Positions 10,846 to 22,125 of a stretch of DNA of 64,000 bases are shown in pieces (position 1 is the stretch's first letter; each line of letters starts with the position of its first letter). The notes under the pieces were generated by a model. The model saw only the letters and a list, made by a program, of their open reading frames with translations. It was not told the origin of the DNA and did no database searches. Made by a program: the position numbers and the translations under genes. The stretch covers positions 4,464,001 to 4,528,000 of the forward strand of contig JAJGBQ010000004.1 in the NCBI GenBank assembly GCA_022457065.1, read 5' to 3'. The stretch is from Curvularia sp. ZM96 (Eukaryota > Ascomycota > Dothideomycetes > Pleosporales > Pleosporaceae).

Positions 10846-10953
10846 ATAGCAATATTATTTGGACTATCTAGACTACTCCACCAAAATTTCTCGCGATAAT
10901 AGCTTTTGTGTGGTGATCTATAGCCTCATTTTTGGTGGGCGGACAGATTTGTT

Positions 10954-10999
10954 GGGGTGTTGCATTGACTGAACTGTTGCACGCACTGACCACTTACAC
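10954..10999 (-). repeat. Right TIR of transposon 1
   Basis: Reverse complement of 8860-8905, followed by the TA duplication. Confidence 0.9.
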
Positions 11000-11023
11000 T
11001 AGGCCAATAATCTCCGCCGTCGA

Positions 11024-11500
11024 TTACTTGCCGTGCGAATACATCGTCCGTCTCAGGAAGATAAGGCCCTGGTTGTCCAAGTGCTGGATCCAGAGTGTTG
11101 CGACTTTGTAGATCTGCTTCGACTCCCTTACAACGACCAGCCGAAGTTGCAGTGGAACATCTTTGTCATGCAGTGTTTCGTAGTGGGTTACAAGTGCATG
11201 TACAAGGCCTGGGTCGCGCGAGCATTGGATAAGAACGTCTTCGGGTGTGAAGAAACATGTCTCCCCGCACTCCATGGCGGTGATCTCTTCCAACCGCTTC
11301 GTGAGTCCATGCTCGGTATCACTGCCTGGCGATTGGCCAAGAAAGCCACATCGTTGGGAACTAGCCTGCGCAAGGCCAACTTTGAGAACAGTGCAAGGAC
11401 TTCAGGGTTGCGAGCGAGGGAAATGATGTCAGACACTGTTTCTTCAACACTTTTCTTTCCAGTATCTATGACGGGCAGGCCGAAGAATGCAGCCGGTTCC
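11024..11500 (-). pseudogene. Unrecognised coding-like remnant right of transposon 1
   Basis: Two overlapping minus frames, 11188-11436 (with LARNPEVLALFSKLALRRLV) and 11024-11293 (with MECGETCFFTPEDVLI and HALVTHYETLHDKDV), read like one protein split by a frameshift near 11330. No domain is recognised. It ends in a stop about 20 bp from the transposon target site, so it is not clearly the same gene as the sequence left of the element. Confidence 0.3.
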
Positions 11501-12354
11501 TAAATTCCTACCAATCTCGTCCAAGAGGAAAAAGCAAATGTTAACAATATACAAGAAACCGCACACAGAAGTGGAAGCAGCTCTCTTTGGATTCCCATTT
11601 GTTTGTGCTTGGTCGGTTCGTGTAAGGGTGCGACGTCGCGACAGTGTCGAGACGTCGACTCGACGGAAGATCGTTGGCACACAGGGCCAAGAGTACCTTA
11701 GAATAAACTCCTAACGATCCTAGCGAAGACCCTTCGCTACCACAGCGCTGCGAGAGCGTTGAGTAGGCGATCCCACGGTACGCCTCTGTTGGCTCGTATA
11801 AGAAGAACCTAAGGATAGACACAGAAAGGCATGAATCAATCTTACACTTCTCTGAGTTATTGCTCGCTGCTACGTTCAACCTTTACAGTTCGCGAGTCGT
11901 GCTTGGAGCATGACTCGCACAATCCTGCGATGAATTCCATCTTTGTCAGTGTATGATGTGGGGAGGGGAGCATGGTCGTCATCAGCAAGCCGTAACGTGA
12001 GTTTGTCGAAGCCCCTCACTACAAGGGTATCTTCAAGTGTGGCATTTTCATCTCCATGTGCGTAGACACCGTGATCGGCAGCAACAGACTAGACCAGTAG
12101 TACTAAATACTAGCTATCTGCGCAATTCAACCATACACGTATAAGGTTGAAATATAATGGAGAGAATAGTATCAGATACTTTACGATTTGCTAACTAAAA
12201 GGTTAAAGATTACGAAATACAGCTTTCTCACCTGTTTCTAGCTACCGTTCTCACAGAATCAATACTTCTGTGAGGACCAGAGGTTTTGCAATTGGTTAGA
12301 ATTTGGTCCATTTACAAGGCAGAGATGAACCCCAACAGTTGTCATCTTCAAGAT
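11501..12354. other. Intergenic, nothing recognised
   Basis: Short overlapping frames on both strands without domain or splice support. The last 300 bp lie downstream of the laccase. Confidence 0.5.
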
Positions 12355-14303
12355 TCATACCCCGGAATCGTCTTGGTTGATTCCTGCGCTCCCTTGGAAA
12401 CTGGCCCAATCACTGCACCCCTCTCTCAACTGATCTGAGTCAGTCAAGCTCGTGATATTGCCATACTGTTCCACGAATTGTAAGGCAAAACCTTCTGAAG
12501 TGTGCCAGCCTATGTGGCAATGCATCAGCCAAGCTCCGGGATTATCAGTTTCGAACGCTAGCACAAGATATCCAGAGGCAGGCAGCATTGTCGTGTCTCT
12601 TCTTGGGGGGTTTTCCAGCTGCAATGTTACGTCGGACGAATAGGTGCCGGATCCCTGCGCCAGGACGAAGAAATCATGTCCGTGAAGGTGTATAGGATGT
12701 GGAACAGCTAGTGTAGTCTCGATTACGACGTAGATCCATTCTCCAGCATCAGGCAACTCAATCACGGCGTTTGAGTTCGCCCATGACGTCTCACCATCGA
12801 GTATCTGTAGTAGTGTAGGATCTGTCCAATTCACTACCATGGTTGTACTGTTGAGATACCAACGGAAGAGTCCATCGCTATTGAAGCCAACAGTCGCGGC
12901 CTCAGAATTTGTGCCGTTTGAGTTCGAGACTGTTTTGGAGATGTAAGGGACAAGATTGTCGGTCTCATCGCCACAGCTGTCCGTGTAGCTATAGGCTGAC
13001 GTCGAGGGTGTAGAGGGAGAAGAACCATAATAAATGATACCGCGTATATTGTCTGCATTATCATTGTCTAGAGAATTTTGTTAGGCCACATGATCAACTA
13101 GTCTCAGAGCAATACTAACCAGAGCAGGCAGACTGGGGAATGGCACGCATCCAAAAGTTCTCGGCGGTAGCTGCTTGATCGGCTGCGACAACAATCTATA
13201 GACTTTCAACTTCTCTACACTGATACCCACGAACCGAGTTGTAACTTACATCGTAACGCTGTCCCATGCCAATATTCAAGACCGTCGTGTTGTACGGCTC
13301 AATTGGTACCAAGTCAGATGCAATCACAGTCATGGTGTGATTGTCGATCATGAACTTAAAATGGGTATCAACAGCACCATTCACCAGACGTATCCTGTAG
13401 GATTTGCCTGCAGTGAAGGATGTGTTGTAACGATATCCGCCGTCTTTGTAGGTGTTCGTGCCATTGATCAAAGCATTGTCGAGAGTAGGAGGCCCGCTCG
13501 TCTGAGCAGAGAGGTAAAGCTCATCTACTGTCTAAACCACTGTCAACATGCGCGCGAACGCTCAAGTTACGTTGGAAACATTAAAATACTCACCTGATGG
13601 TCCCAATCATTGAGGAACAGCATTCCCAAATCCTCATCGTAGTCTGCTGTCGCAGGTCCATTGATGATAATACCACCAAGGATACCTTGCCATGCTTGAA
13701 GTGCAAAATGAGAGTGGTACCAAGTGCTGCCATACTGCGTCGCTCGCCACGTGTACGTTACGGAGCTTCCTGGAGCAGTTGGGCATTGGGTAATAGATGA
13801 GACTCCATCTTGATCGTTTGTGCCGTTCTGCCGGATACCGTGCCAATGGATGCTAGTTCCGTTTTGGGAGGTTTTGAGGTTGTTGTTGACGTGTACAACT
13901 ACAGTATCGCCCCAGTCGGCAAATAGAGTTGGACCTGGAATAGTTCCGTTTACAGCCATTGCCGACCGGGAAACTCCATCGGGTGCAATAGTTACATCTT
14001 TCAACTCCAGCCAGTACTCACGCGTTACTCCAGTGTCCGGAACGGCTACAAATAGTATCGTCATTAGGGTTTTGTCTGTCTCCATGTGTTGTGTGCGAAT
14101 GACCTACTCGTTGTATAATCCGTATCTATCGAATAGTTGCACCATGTTGAACGGGGGGTGGCAGTATTGCCAGAGCAAGCCGCTCGCGGACTAAGGTGAT
14201 AGCCATGCGAATGACGATCATGTGCTTGGGAACTGTGGTTTAGATTGATAGCCAAAACGTGTGCATGCAGCAAACTGGCATTGAAGGCATGTAAGAAGCG
14301 CAT
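12355..14303 (-). CDS. Secreted laccase (multicopper oxidase)
   Basis: A multicopper oxidase that oxidises phenols and reduces O2 to water. Five exons: 14303-14108, 14045-13594, 13531-13250, 13195-13120 and 13067-12355, with introns of 52-62 bp and consistent phases, giving 572 residues, the usual laccase length. Copper ligand signatures are complete: L1 SIHWHGIRQNG, L2 STWYHSHFALQ, L3 HPIHLHGHDFF and L4 HCHIGWHTSEGF. The residue ten after the L4 Cys is Phe, the non-coordinating axial position linked in the family to higher redox potential. The C-terminus DDSGV resembles the DSG(L/I/V) plug of ascomycete laccases. The N-terminal 20 residues are only weakly signal-like, so an extra 5' exon is possible. 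Confidence 0.92.
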
Positions 14304-14912
14304 TTTGTATGCTAGTGAAATTGGCAGTGTGAGTCAGGTTATGATTGTCCGAAGATTTGCTAGATTAAACAAAGAGAGTGGTTATTAATAAGGGAAAATT
14401 TATGTTGTCTTTATTCGATAATTTTGAAGTCGTAACAGAAATAGATTCATCATTTCATTCGTACTGCAGATCCACCGCATTGCTAGAGATTGATAGTATT
14501 GCTAGACAGAGCAGAAGACTCGTCATCACCAGGCTCACTAGACTTGATTGAGTCTCGCTGGTAGCACGACGCGTAAACAAATGTTGCAATGTCAAGTCAG
14601 GTACAAGGTTGATCATTTCCTGAACAGGTATCGATGGGTGGCCGTATCAAGCACTTATCGAAGCTTGAGATAGTTTCGCTTCATGCCCCTAAACACAACG
14701 GGAGAATCCGGCGACGGAACGGAACTGACTAGTGTGTTTTGAGATCTCTTCCGTGCGAGATCGCTCTAGGTCAAAACAACGGCCGTTCAAATAGTGGCCT
14801 GTGCTTCAGATAGATGACTGCGCCCAACTGATGACGACCTGTGTTTGCGTATGGCACTAGCATGACGATGAATATAGGAGTTGGAGAATATTGTTCTGCA
14901 TGGCACACACAT
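14304..14912. other. Divergent intergenic region, nothing further recognised
   Basis: Lies between the divergent starts of the laccase and the secreted protein gene. Confidence 0.5.
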
Positions 14913-14921
14913 GATATAAGG
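14913..14921 (+). promoter_or_regulatory. TATA-like box of the secreted protein gene
   Basis: GATATAAGG about 76-84 bp upstream of the ATG at 14997. Confidence 0.4.
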
Positions 14922-14996
14922 AACCAGCGATGACTACTCACAACTACTTAAACAAGACTCGCATCATTACTACATGATACGTTCACGATATCTATC

Positions 14997-15651
14997 ATGT
15001 CAATCTCCAAGTCCTTTGCGCTTTTATGCACTCTTCCTCTTCTTGCATCTGGTGCGAGAAACCACCAGGAGTCCCAGAGCTTCATGCTCTATGGATACAG
15101 TGACCAGTTCGGCGGCAGTCCCTTGATCTATGCGGATGGTGAGTAACACCCACAAGCTACATCGATTGTCTAAACAAGTCTCATTTATTAAAGGTGTTGC
15201 ATATGTTGGTGATGCAGATGAGCTCAACATCACGGATGCTGCGATTGTGCGGTGTAAGTCTAGCGTGCAAAAGCTTAATGGAAATTTGAAAGGCATTAAC
15301 ACTTTTTCAGTTACGTCCGACTCTAGCAAACGATGGTTCGCATCACCGAACGTGACGGTGCGAGGGGAGCCAGCATGGTCCAACGCAACCTTTTTCGTTC
15401 CGACAACTCAGAACTCCGACCGCCGAATTGGCTTTATAGATGGCGACGCAACATCTGAAAACAAGGTCACCTCAGGCTTTCGGCTCTATGGCTCTATGGC
15501 AGCACTCCTCACAGCTGATGGGAAGTTGGAATCTCTGTGGACGGGACTCCAAGTAGGACAGCATGTACATGCTCTGTTCTGGAACGATACGAGCTTAGGC
15601 CAAATCCCAGTTACATTGACAAATGTCGCCCCTTCCAATCCATCAGACTAG
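14997..15651 (+). CDS. Secreted protein of unknown function (180 aa)
   Basis: Three exons, 14997-15138, 15194-15253 and 15311-15651, with 55 and 57 bp introns and matching phases. The signal peptide is MSISKSFALLCTLPLLASG. The mature part begins ARNHQESQSFMLYGYSDQFG and has several N-glycosylation sequons (NIT, NVT, NAT, NDT), no membrane segment and almost no cysteine. The composition (GFIDGDATSENKVTSGF, LYGSMAALLTADGKLES) resembles small beta-rich secreted fungal proteins, but no family is recognised. A TATA-like box lies about 80 bp upstream. It diverges from the laccase and might share expression with it. Confidence 0.75.
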
Positions 15652-16901
15652 GCGAGATAATGTATGTTTGTTGAGGTAGATGGTTGTCTAAGAACATAAG
15701 GTTTATGAAAACTGAACCTCTGTTCCCAAATGTCTATTGCGGCCCCCAACATCTTGACGAGCATTATTTACTACTGGATCGAGGATATCGTGTGGCGCAT
15801 ACGGGGTTGCAAAAGGAAGCTGGACTTCATGATCGGTTTAATGTCGCAACTTCTTTCTCGTCATGCACCAGTAGTGGGCGGAAATCGATATAACAGTTTA
15901 TCATGAAAGATGGAATCTTCTCATATGACATGCTTGTGCGACATCATCTGGTGCAATTCTGCTTCATCTCTGCAGTTTGAAATTGAGCGGATGCAGAGAA
16001 CAGGTACAGACTAGGGAATTGGTGCCAGGTAGCTCATCTGAAAAACCGGTGACTTCGTCTGTACAGGCTCGACGTGCTGTATACATATAGACACTAGTAC
16101 CACGTGCTTGGCTGAAGCTTACCGAGGCACAAATACCCGAGCACCGAGGATCGAACTGCCAAGCCCAAGGTCTACAGCTGTGGGCCCTCAACATGGAAGG
16201 CACTTCCTTCCCACCTTGAGTACATGTTCAATTACGCAAGCTGCGTCATAGCTGCTTACTACTTTCTCGAGTTGGACACCATGTTGAAGCCTCTGAGATT
16301 GCACTTAGGCCGCGGCAGAAACATGTCTATCCCTTTATCTGTTTCTGCGACTCCTGCACCTCCAGCAGGTTCCGCAAGCTTACTTGTATATGCTAAGTAA
16401 GAACTCCTATAAGTAGAAAAGCTTAATAGAGGAAAACTAGAAGAAAGAGGGTATAGCGTAAGCTCACCTGAGCATCCGAAATTACTTGTAGAAGCTTAGT
16501 AGCTACTTCTATACGTTAGTTAGAGACCAGGCTGAGCTACTGCAGCGCTGAAACATCGTCCGTTTGATGAGCAGATTACGGGATGCGCCAGCGGCAGTAC
16601 AGAGCACAACGACAGCAGAACCACAGAGCGTTAGTTTCCGCCTGCATTACAAAGAGTGGGATGTTTCCGCCATGCTAGGCATGTCATACACTCTCCGTTA
16701 AAAGGCCGAGCGGCGCTACAAGGACCATGCGTGGACTTGCGTTCCGTGAAGTTCCGTGGCGTTTCATATTTGCTATATGAAAGCTGCACCTTACACGCTC
16801 TCATTGCTCAAAAGTTCATCCTGAATCCCACAAAACAAAAACAAGTAGAGAAGACTAGCCCAAGAACAAGGAAGAGGAAGAGAAGGAAGAACAGCCGCAG
16901 C
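15652..16901. other. Gene-free stretch with a TA-rich patch
   Basis: No supported gene. Positions 16375-16520 are a TA-rich patch (ctataagtagaaaagcttaa) that looks like RIP-worn repeat DNA; its source element is not recognisable. Confidence 0.45.
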
Positions 16902-18324
16902 ATGCAGATCATTATCATTGGCGCGGGGCTCGCGGGGCTCTCAACCGCACTAGCTCTCTCGCACTCGCTCTCACGCACCAGCTCTCGGTACCATATACTC
17001 CTTCTTGAATCTGCACCTCGCCTGGCCGAAATTGGAGCCGGCATACAGCTCACACCTGTGGCCACTCGCTTCTTTCTGCGATGCGGGCTAGGTCCAGCGC
17101 TGCTTGCTGCCTCCGCAGTGCCGTCATCATGGTATCTGAGGCGTGGAAAAGATGGCGAGGTGCTGAACCGGGTGCCAATGGATCGATTTGAGGAGTGGTA
17201 CGGGGCGCCATACATGGTTGTGTACAGGGCGGACCTACATAGGATTTTGATGGAAGCACTAATGGAGCGGCAACAGAAGGGAGCAGCGGTGGAGGTGGAG
17301 GTGAGACTGGGGACGCGGGTGGTGGAGTACGGCGTGGATGAAGGGTGGGTGCAGGTGCAGGGCGGAGAGAGACTTGAGGCAGATCTGGTGATAGCATGCG
17401 ATGGGATCAACAGCTCGGCGAGGGGCGAGCTGATGCGACGCCTGGGCGCTCAGCAGCAAGAGTGGGTTGTGCGTACAGACATGGCGGCATACCGCGTCAT
17501 GGCCGACGTGGAACAGGTGCGGGCCGACGTGCTGACGAGGGACATTGTCGAGGAGCATGCTGGAAATTGCTGGTACGTCACCAAGAACAAGAGAAAACGT
17601 ATCCATTAGTGACTCTCTCAGGGCCGACACTGACAAGCTCGTCATGACATACATGATCCGCGGCTCCGACAAGCTCAACTTAGTGCTCGCGCACCCAGAC
17701 ACAGTCGACACCAGCGCGTGGACCCAGGCCCAGTACCAAGATGAATTGACCCGCTTCTACGCAGATATGGAACCGCGCGTACAACGCCTGATTGCCCTGG
17801 CATCCGGCCCTATCACCAACTGGCCCGTCCACCAAGTGCGGCCTCTCCCCAGCTGGACTTCACGGGCCAAGAACTTCGTCCTCATTGGCGACGCGGCGCA
17901 CGCCATGACCTTCTATCTATCCATGGGCGTCTCACTCGCTATTGAAGACGCCTCTGCGCTTGCTGCCGCGTTAGCCCATCACGTCTCGGACCCAGACACT
18001 TTCTCACTGGCTTCAGCTGTTACCCTATTTGAAAATGTGCGCAAGCCCCGTGCAGAGAAGATCAGCGCGGCGAGCCAACACGCGGGTGAGGTGTTGTTCC
18101 TGGGTCCTGGGCCAGACAGGGAGAAGCGGGATAGAGCGGCGAGGAGGGATGGGGCCGAAGGTGAGGAAGAGACGAAGGGTGATCCGCTGACCGAGTGGAT
18201 GAGCTATGGGATCACGGACAAGAGAATCAGGGAGTGGTGCTATGGCTACGATGTGCTGCAGGAGGTGGAGAGTAAGGTGAAGGAGATGGAGAGCAAGGTG
18301 CAAGAGATGGATAGCAAGCTGTAG
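16902..18324 (+). CDS. FAD-dependent monooxygenase, salicylate hydroxylase-like
   Basis: A class A flavoprotein hydroxylase that would use NAD(P)H and O2 on an aromatic or similar substrate, which is unknown. Two exons, 16902-17572 and 17622-18324 (49 bp intron), give 457 residues. The start is set at 16902 because the FAD Rossmann motif MQIIIIGAGLAGLSTALAL begins immediately; the frame is open further upstream without homology. Other motifs: RADLHRILMEAL, LVIACDGINSSAR (DG motif) and FVLIGDAAHAMTFYLSMG (GD motif). The usual Pro after HAM-T is Phe here, and the tail carries a short heptad-like repeat (ESKVKEMESKVQEMDSKL). It stands alone with no pathway neighbours in view. Confidence 0.87.
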
Positions 18325-18800
18325 AAATGAGTCGGCATGGGTGAATAACAAAGAAAGGGCAAGAAGAGAGAAGGGAAAGATCTGGTGTCTTCTTATAAAA
18401 CAATCAAGCACAATGCGCTTTACGGGTTTAAGTTCTATCTGAATCCCAGTATGCATAGAAAAGAAATCGTCTTGTTGGCTTTGTATCGTTATCAACTCGC
18501 ATTCTTTGATCCTGTGTTCTGCCTATTTGATGAGCGGTCAGAGGAGGAGATACAAGTTGGTATCACACTCGAGAGAGCGAGATTTATTGATACCATCTCG
18601 ATTGACATTATTCCAGAAACTAATACTAATGATTTTTCAAAGCTAGCGCTCCCGTCCAATGGCATCTCACTTTATTCGTCCTCATTCCGGTCGAGACTCA
18701 GGATCAGCTACTCGATGGTTTTTGTGCATGATCTTTTCCTTTATTGCGCTATATCAAATTAGCGGATAGGCCTAGTTCATCCATTGCTCTATGTCTATAC
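18325..18800. other. Convergent intergenic region
   Basis: 3' flanks of the monooxygenase and of the minus-strand membrane protein. A 125-codon plus frame (18385-18762) lacks domain support. Confidence 0.5.
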
Positions 18801-19436
18801 TCACGTTGCGTTATGTGTCTCACGACCTTCACGGATTTCCAGGAACATGAATGACCCCTATCCCCGCGAATTAGTATATGTAGTTAACGTGAATGCATCA
18901 AATGAATGCAGATGACTCACAAGGATTGCACTCAGCATCCAAGACATCGACCCGATAAAGAGAAAAGCCAGGATGGCCCTCCAGCTTCCACAGCCAGCGT
19001 TGCCAATCACTCCAGCGGTTATCTGAGCGCGAGGCGCAATCGTCCAAAATCTGCCCCAGTAATATCCCCAGTAGTTCCAGTACCAGTGTGACGAACATGA
19101 GCCGTTGAGCTATAGGCTGTTTTAGCTGATTAGATTCAGCCTGCTATAAGTACTTACTGCAGCTAGGAGTCCAAATGCTACGATTGAGCAAATGAAGAAG
19201 ATGACATCGATAGGCCATGCGTAGAAAGAATATTTAGCAGGAACAATCAGGATGATGGATGCAAAAATTTCCAAACAGGAGATGACCTCTGCGTACACGA
19301 GGCGACTATTGGCGTCTCCATTAGGTCCATCATTGAGGTAATAGAAGAAGCGACCCAATAAGCCTACTACAATAATGGAACTGCTGAGTTCTGATAGGCG
19401 AAGAAGGACTGAAATCACTTTAGAAGCGGTTCCCAT
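18801..19436 (-). CDS. Four-helix membrane protein, MARVEL-like
   Basis: Three exons, 19436-19158, 19109-18921 and 18857-18801, with 48 and 63 bp introns, give 174 residues. Four hydrophobic helices are visible: around VISVLLRLSELSSSIIVVGL, EVISCLEIFASIILIV, IDVIFFICSIVAFGLLAA and WRAILAFLFIGSMSWMLSA. Between helices 3 and 4 is an aromatic- and cysteine-containing loop (SCSSHWYWNYWGYYWGRFW). Size and layout match fungal MARVEL-domain proteins, which shape membranes at the plasma membrane. Exon 3 is a choice: without the second intron the frame continues to a stop 20 codons later. Confidence 0.7.
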
Positions 19437-20691
19437 GGTGAAGGATCAATTATTCTCGAAGACGTAGGTGACGTTACCATATGGCGATAATAGAATCTTC
19501 ATTGTATGGGACCGACAGTTCAAGATTATATGTGAATGTGCTCTTGCAAGGCGCACTTGTGTATAGCTTAGACAGCTAGTCATCCTGCCCAACTACAGGC
19601 GAGCAAACTGGTGGTGAGATGTCTCATGATTTTCTCATGCGCCAGCTGAATGGTAGTGCGGGGCCTGGAAGCGTCCTACATCTAGTGGTAACCAAATCTC
19701 TGATGATCTCCACAAGGGCCAGCTGAAGGATAGTGCGGGGTCTGATGTAATGGCTGGATGCCCTTCGGATAGCTTGTTGTCCAGGTTTTCTTCGAGAGCA
19801 ATTTACGCAAGCCCACATCGCACATGTCTGGAACACAGTTTGCGAAGCGAGAAAAGGATGTCGAAGGTCCCTAAGCTTTTAGGAAAGAAGGTGTTCTGGC
19901 GGAATTAGTACAGCACCCCGAATATCTAACATTTCCCAATAGAAGTCTCTATGAAGCTAAGGTGTTTGCGAGCTAACATTAGTCCTATTAGAGAAAGGAG
20001 CATCTGGTATTTCACAACCGATCAAGCTGCCTAATCACAACTAAATTATTCTCACAGTTCGCAAAAGTAATGGCTTTGGTATAGTAAAACCTAAAGGCTG
20101 CTTGTCGTCTGCTATTACCGCTACTGCCATTTAAGAAGTAAACAATGGCTTGCAATATAATGCTTTTTAACGTGTGTTGTGTATCTAAAATGCTCTTAAC
20201 TTACCTTTACTTACATTTAATTGCAACACCGTCTTATCCTCTAATCTTAGTGCAGTTGGCGCACTTGCGACATCAACCTGCTCCTAATAGATTCAAATAT
20301 CACTATTTACCATGCAGAGAAGCTAGTCAGGCCATTCTAGTCAACTCCAATTCTCATAGGCGGAGTTTCCAAGCTCTTCTTAGAGATTCTTGTTCTTTTC
20401 ATGATATAGAGCACTGGCATATTACGCATTAGTCGCAGTAACTTTGTGAGGAAATAACACACAACAATACCCTCCTCTAATCTTTCCCTAGCTAGGTAAC
20501 TCGCTAGGCGTTAGCAATCCTGCTGCTGTAAGTGAATTCATAATGTTAGCCATGGCTGTAGAGTTATTGGATATTGCAGTTGACGTCTTGTAATGCCCAG
20601 TGTGTAGTGGCTGTTGGAGTCATTTAAACGTTTTGTACGGTACATGAATTCTAGAAGGAAACGTGTTCTCAAGTAATCGTAAGAGACTCGT
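19437..20691. other. Gene-free, AT-rich stretch with a short duplicated motif
   Basis: No supported gene. A motif of about 30 bp occurs twice in direct orientation (around 19638 and 19708) with shared gccagctgaa and tagtgcgggg. From about 20000 to 20600 the DNA is TA-rich and looks RIP-worn. Confidence 0.45.
19638..19745 (+). repeat. Two imperfect direct copies of a roughly 30 bp motif
   Basis: GCCAGCTGAATGGTAGTGCG then GGGCCTG near 19638, and GCCAGCTGAAGGATAGTGCG then GGGTCTG near 19708, spaced about 70 bp. Confidence 0.45.
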
Positions 20692-22125
20692 TTAGCTCTT
20701 AACAACGCACATTTCCTCTAACCGCTTACTTATTCCTACAGTAGGTACATCCACGAATCTCCAGAAAACATCTGCCGCCCAAATCGTTACCACCGTCTGA
20801 ACCACCCATGAAAGACCAAGACCCAGTTCATAGCGGAATATTGTATCATTACCGGTGAATGACCAGAAGAACAACATGCTCCTATAACCAAACCAATTGA
20901 TCATAGCCTGATGGACACAATATAGCGCAAACGAAATTTTTCCTAGGTACCTTGCAACAGGCGTAGTAAACATGCCTTGTAGGAAAGTCGATTGAGACAC
21001 CACGTAGACTAGTACCACGGATCCCAGAGTAACGAAGAGGTTAGGACAACGTATCGATGGGCCAAAGAGACTGCTTGCGACGTAGTGAAGGGGAGCAGAG
21101 AAGGGGGCTTTCTCGCCACGGTGAGATGGATAAGATGCAAGGAAGAGTCCAAAGATGAACAAGAAACTGGCTTGTATCTTTTGTGCGCGGGATTCCACAG
21201 TTCGAGAGGGCGCAGAAACAGCGAGGTCCTGACGTATGAGATACAATTCCGCCAAAGTGGTACCGGCAAGAAAGAGTGTGGCCTCAGGATGATTTTGAAA
21301 CATAAAGTAAATCCCAATGGCAGTGGTAATGCTCATTCGTATGATGGGACGAACTTTTGCGAGCCCTATCAGGGCGAGAAAGCTGATGAATGAACAGCTG
21401 AGCTCTATGGGTATGGTCCAAAGTTGGACGCCATAGGGAGGGTGTTGCGTCTTTCGCGCAAGCGGGTCTGACCAAAACCACACTTGACCAATAAAGTCTC
21501 TAAACTGCTTCGAAAGCGAATGGTGGGCGATCGGTATACGCAGAGGTTTGCTCAGAAACGGCCAATTTTTCGTTAGAGCATACGAAAAGTCGAATGCTCC
21601 ACAACATGCAATAAAAAACGTAATTGCAAGAGTGACAAAACATGGTAAATATAGTCTGCATGGTCTCCTGAATGTCGCGGACACCATAGCATCGAGGAAA
21701 GCGTTGTACGATCCGTTTCGGGCAAGCTTCAATGGCTTCAAAGAGACAGAGAATCCAGAAATAACAAAGAATAAAAAGACGCTGACGTGCCCGCTGTAGA
21801 TCAACCGGATGATTGGTAGTTGAGTTAACCAGTACTCATCAACGCCCTCAGAGTCATGAAAACCCCGGTTGGCCTGGGGATGGGTGGGCATGAAGAAATG
21901 GCAAAGGTAGACTATGAAAGCCGCGTAGCCTCGCATACCGTCGAGGAAATCCGTTGGACGTGTCTCATCTCGAGCGGATGTGGGGTTGTGAGAAAGAAAA
22001 CTCGGTAATAAATTTCGCAGAATCCGGCGATGTATGGATCGATATCTTGTCGAGACGCCAAGGATTGAAGGAGATGGGAGACCTTTCTCGGTCTCTCCTA
22101 ATGAATTTTCGGTGATTTTCAGCAT
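20692..22125 (-). CDS. Membrane acyltransferase, acyltransferase-3 family
   Basis: A 477-residue single-exon protein. The conserved N-terminal block FLDGMRGYAAFIVYLCHFF holds the family Arg and His. About ten hydrophobic helices follow (e.g. VSVFLFFVISGFSVSL, FVTLAITFFIACCGAF, VTLGSVVLVYVVSQS). Members transfer acyl, often acetyl, groups to sugars, lipids or antibiotics at membranes. The substrate is unknown; the nearby glycosylation genes make a cell-surface sugar plausible but that is inference. A TATA-like sequence lies about 40 bp upstream. Confidence 0.88.
   Translation of the reverse strand: MLKITENSLGETEKGLPSPSILGVSTRYRSIHRRILRNLLPSFLSHNPTSARDETRPTDFLDGMRGYAAFIVYLCHFFMPTHPQANRGFHDSEGVDEYWLTQLPIIRLIYSGHVSVFLFFVISGFSVSLKPLKLARNGSYNAFLDAMVSATFRRPCRLYLPCFVTLAITFFIACCGAFDFSYALTKNWPFLSKPLRIPIAHHSLSKQFRDFIGQVWFWSDPLARKTQHPPYGVQLWTIPIELSCSFISFLALIGLAKVRPIIRMSITTAIGIYFMFQNHPEATLFLAGTTLAELYLIRQDLAVSAPSRTVESRAQKIQASFLFIFGLFLASYPSHRGEKAPFSAPLHYVASSLFGPSIRCPNLFVTLGSVVLVYVVSQSTFLQGMFTTPVARYLGKISFALYCVHQAMINWFGYRSMLFFWSFTGNDTIFRYELGLGLSWVVQTVVTIWAADVFWRFVDVPTVGISKRLEEMCVVKS

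Larger units (their letters stand above)
8860..10999 (+). mobile_element. Fot1/Pogo-like DNA transposon with intact ends, dead transposase
   Basis: A 2140 bp element bounded by 46 bp inverted repeats that look identical (8860-8905 and 10954-10999) and flanked by a TA on each side (8858-8859 and 11000-11001), the target duplication of the Tc1/mariner-Pogo superfamily. It carries one transposase gene, described separately, that is broken. Perfect ends with a broken gene mean insertion was fairly recent or that the copy moved with help from another element. It lies just right of the reductase relic. Confidence 0.9.
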
